DNA of 6,282 nucleotides, from positions 1-6,282 of the forward strand of contig DJQM01000027.1 of the NCBI GenBank assembly GCA_002437585.1, read 5' to 3'. Numbering within the stretch: the first letter of the stretch is position 1; each line of letters opens with the position of its first letter. Shown piece after piece: positions 5,192 through 6,282 of the stretch. This DNA comes from Clostridiales bacterium UBA6386. GTDB lineage: Bacteria > Bacillota > Clostridia > Oscillospirales > Oscillospiraceae. Under the pieces are notes generated by a model that was not told the origin of the DNA, ran no database searches, and saw only the letters and a program-made list of their open reading frames with translations. The position numbers and the translations under genes are program-made.

Positions 5192-6282
5192 TTAGACAGC
5201 GGCTCGTCTGTATGGCTGTCCGGTTCGTTCCATTGTGTAGATCAGGCGCACAAGCTTCTTGGCGGCATGGGAGATGGCGACATTGTAGTGCTTTCCCTCG
5301 CCTCGCTTCTTGGCAAGATAGGCAGCGAATATTGGATCCCAGTTACAGACGAATTTTGTGGCATTGAAAATGGCATAGCGCAGATATCTGGAGCCTCGTT
5401 TCTCCATGTGGGCGTAGCTGCTGGTAAGCTGTCCTGACTGATAGGTGGACGGCGAAAGTCCCGCATAGGCAAGGATTTTATCTGCGGAATCGAAATTGGA
5501 GAAGTCCCCGACTTCGGCCAGAATCATAGCCCCCATGCGGCTGCCAATGCCGGGAATGGTCGTAATGGGAGAATGAAGTGTTTCCATGATGGAATCGATT
5601 TCCGCTTCGATTTCCTCGATCTCCGCATCCAATTCGCCAATAAGATGGATGGTGTGTTTTAGTTCCAGAGACTTTGCCGGCATGGCGGAGCCAATGGATT
5701 TCCTGGCAGCGTCCCGGATTTGGATCGCTTTCTCTCTTCCGTAACGGCCTTTGGATGCCTCATGCAGCAAATTTGTCAGCCGGGTCAAGTGTGCGGATGC
5801 AACCTGCCTGGCACCTGGAAATTCGCTGAGAAGTGCGTAAACAGATGCCATATGGAGGGTGGGGACCAACTTTTCCAGTTCCGGAAAAAGAATACAGACC
5901 AATCTGGCAATGGAGCTTTTCAGCTTTGCCCGCTCATGAACTTTGTCAAATCTGTATCTTGTTAGTGACTTTAGCTCTTCGTTGTGATATGATGTGTCCG
6001 TGTAGGACTTGAGGTCCACATCAGACATTAGCATAGTCGCAATGGTTCGCGCATCGATCCGGTCAGTCTTGGTTTTGCGAAGGCTCAGGCTCTTCCGGTA
6101 CAGGTTGGTGTGCAGCGGATTGATAACATAGGTGGCGAGACCTTTGTTAAGTAGAAATCCGAGAATGTTGTAGCTGTAATGTCCGGTAGCCTCAAGCCCT
6201 ACTTTTATTTTATCCTCCGGGCGGGCACAGCTGCGAATGGTTTGCAGAAGTGTGTCAAAACCTTCCGCGTTGTTGGCGATGG
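5192..6282 (-). CDS. IS110-family transposase (DEDD / Tnp_20), N-terminus beyond the window
   Basis: The frame is open from the window edge to TAA at 5192-5194, giving 362 visible residues; about 40 N-terminal residues, with the first catalytic Asp, are missing. The DEDD RuvC-like domain shows GLEATGHY (visible 28-35, catalytic Glu30) and KTDRIDART (71-79, Asp73 and Asp76). A helical, coiled-coil-like stretch (about 207-235) precedes the Tnp_20 part: TTIPGIGSRMGAMILAEVGDF (about 240-260), then AGLSPSTYQSG (273-283) with the serine expected to act with the DEDD site, and RYLRYAIFNATKF. The ATG at 6034 is internal. IS110 enzymes move DNA using an element-encoded guide RNA. The visible part has no frameshift, so the gene may be active. 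Confidence 0.93.
   Translation of the reverse strand, partial: IANNAEGFDTLLQTIRSCARPEDKIKVGLEATGHYSYNILGFLLNKGLATYVINPLHTNLYRKSLSLRKTKTDRIDARTIATMLMSDVDLKSYTDTSYHNEELKSLTRYRFDKVHERAKLKSSIARLVCILFPELEKLVPTLHMASVYALLSEFPGARQVASAHLTRLTNLLHEASKGRYGREKAIQIRDAARKSIGSAMPAKSLELKHTIHLIGELDAEIEEIEAEIDSIMETLHSPITTIPGIGSRMGAMILAEVGDFSNFDSADKILAYAGLSPSTYQSGQLTSSYAHMEKRGSRYLRYAIFNATKFVCNWDPIFAAYLAKKRGEGKHYNVAISHAAKKLVRLIYTMERTGQPYRRAAV

Larger units (their letters stand above)
5070..6282 (-). mobile_element. IS110-family insertion sequence, partial (runs off the window)
   Basis: The element contains an IS110-type transposase on the minus strand plus a structured non-coding end of roughly 120 bp after the gene. 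The outer boundary near 5070 is a guess from the broken hairpin at 5045-5070, since IS110 elements lack long terminal inverted repeats and target duplications. The other end lies beyond 6282. It is inserted tail-to-tail behind the sigma/anti-sigma operon, with no sign of having interrupted that coding region. Confidence 0.75.

Noticed and set aside
5720..5965. Plus-strand frame inside the transposase gene
   Set aside because: It is antisense to a clearly conserved IS110 coding region and has no motif.
5192..6034. Transposase beginning at the ATG at 6034
   Set aside because: The frame stays open to the window edge and encodes the conserved GLEATGHY and KTDRIDA motifs upstream of that ATG, so it is internal.

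Overview
The window looks like chromosome of a gut-type Clostridia bacterium, probably Oscillospiraceae/Ruminococcaceae. The coding regions are GC-rich with C/G-ending codons, while promoters and leaders are AT-rich. Shine-Dalgarno sites are strong (AAGGAG type), there is a T-box leader, and there is a palindromic intergenic repeat of the TTGCGA...TGGCAATC kind that I recall from such genomes. The species cannot be named from the sequence.

Layout, left to right. Bases 1-124 hold no gene. A near-consensus housekeeping promoter (125-153) starts a T-box riboswitch leader (about 160-438) ending in a 12-bp terminator with a TTCG loop. A 10-codon leader peptide with its own ribosome binding site follows (511-543). 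Next comes a three-gene ABC importer operon of the TrpX/TrpY/TrpZ (ABC_sub_bind) type: lipoprotein binding protein (611-1657), permease (1768-2658) and ATPase (2660-3454). A hairpin lies between the first two genes.

Bases 3455-3795 carry no protein gene but much structure: a consensus-like promoter, several nested hairpins and a 13-bp terminator. Together these could make a small RNA of about 220 nt. An ECF-type sigma factor gene (3796-4356) follows, overlapping by ATGA a gene for a single-pass membrane protein, the likely anti-sigma factor (4353-5045). The right end is an IS110-family transposase on the minus strand. It is cut by the window edge and lies tail-to-tail with the sigma operon. 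A structured 146-bp non-coding stretch lies between them.

How it works together (inference). The T-box should let the importer be expressed when a cognate tRNA is uncharged. The acceptor-pairing bases (TGGT) and the specifier region (TAT, or overlapping ATC) fit tRNA-Tyr or tRNA-Ile and not tRNA-Trp. The importer is therefore better read as a candidate tyrosine (or isoleucine) uptake system than as a tryptophan one, despite its TrpXYZ family. The leader peptide ends in Trp-stop inside a predicted stem just before the binding-protein gene, a possible second control layer. The sigma/anti-sigma pair is a separate stress- or envelope-signalling unit of unknown stimulus, possibly self-activating.
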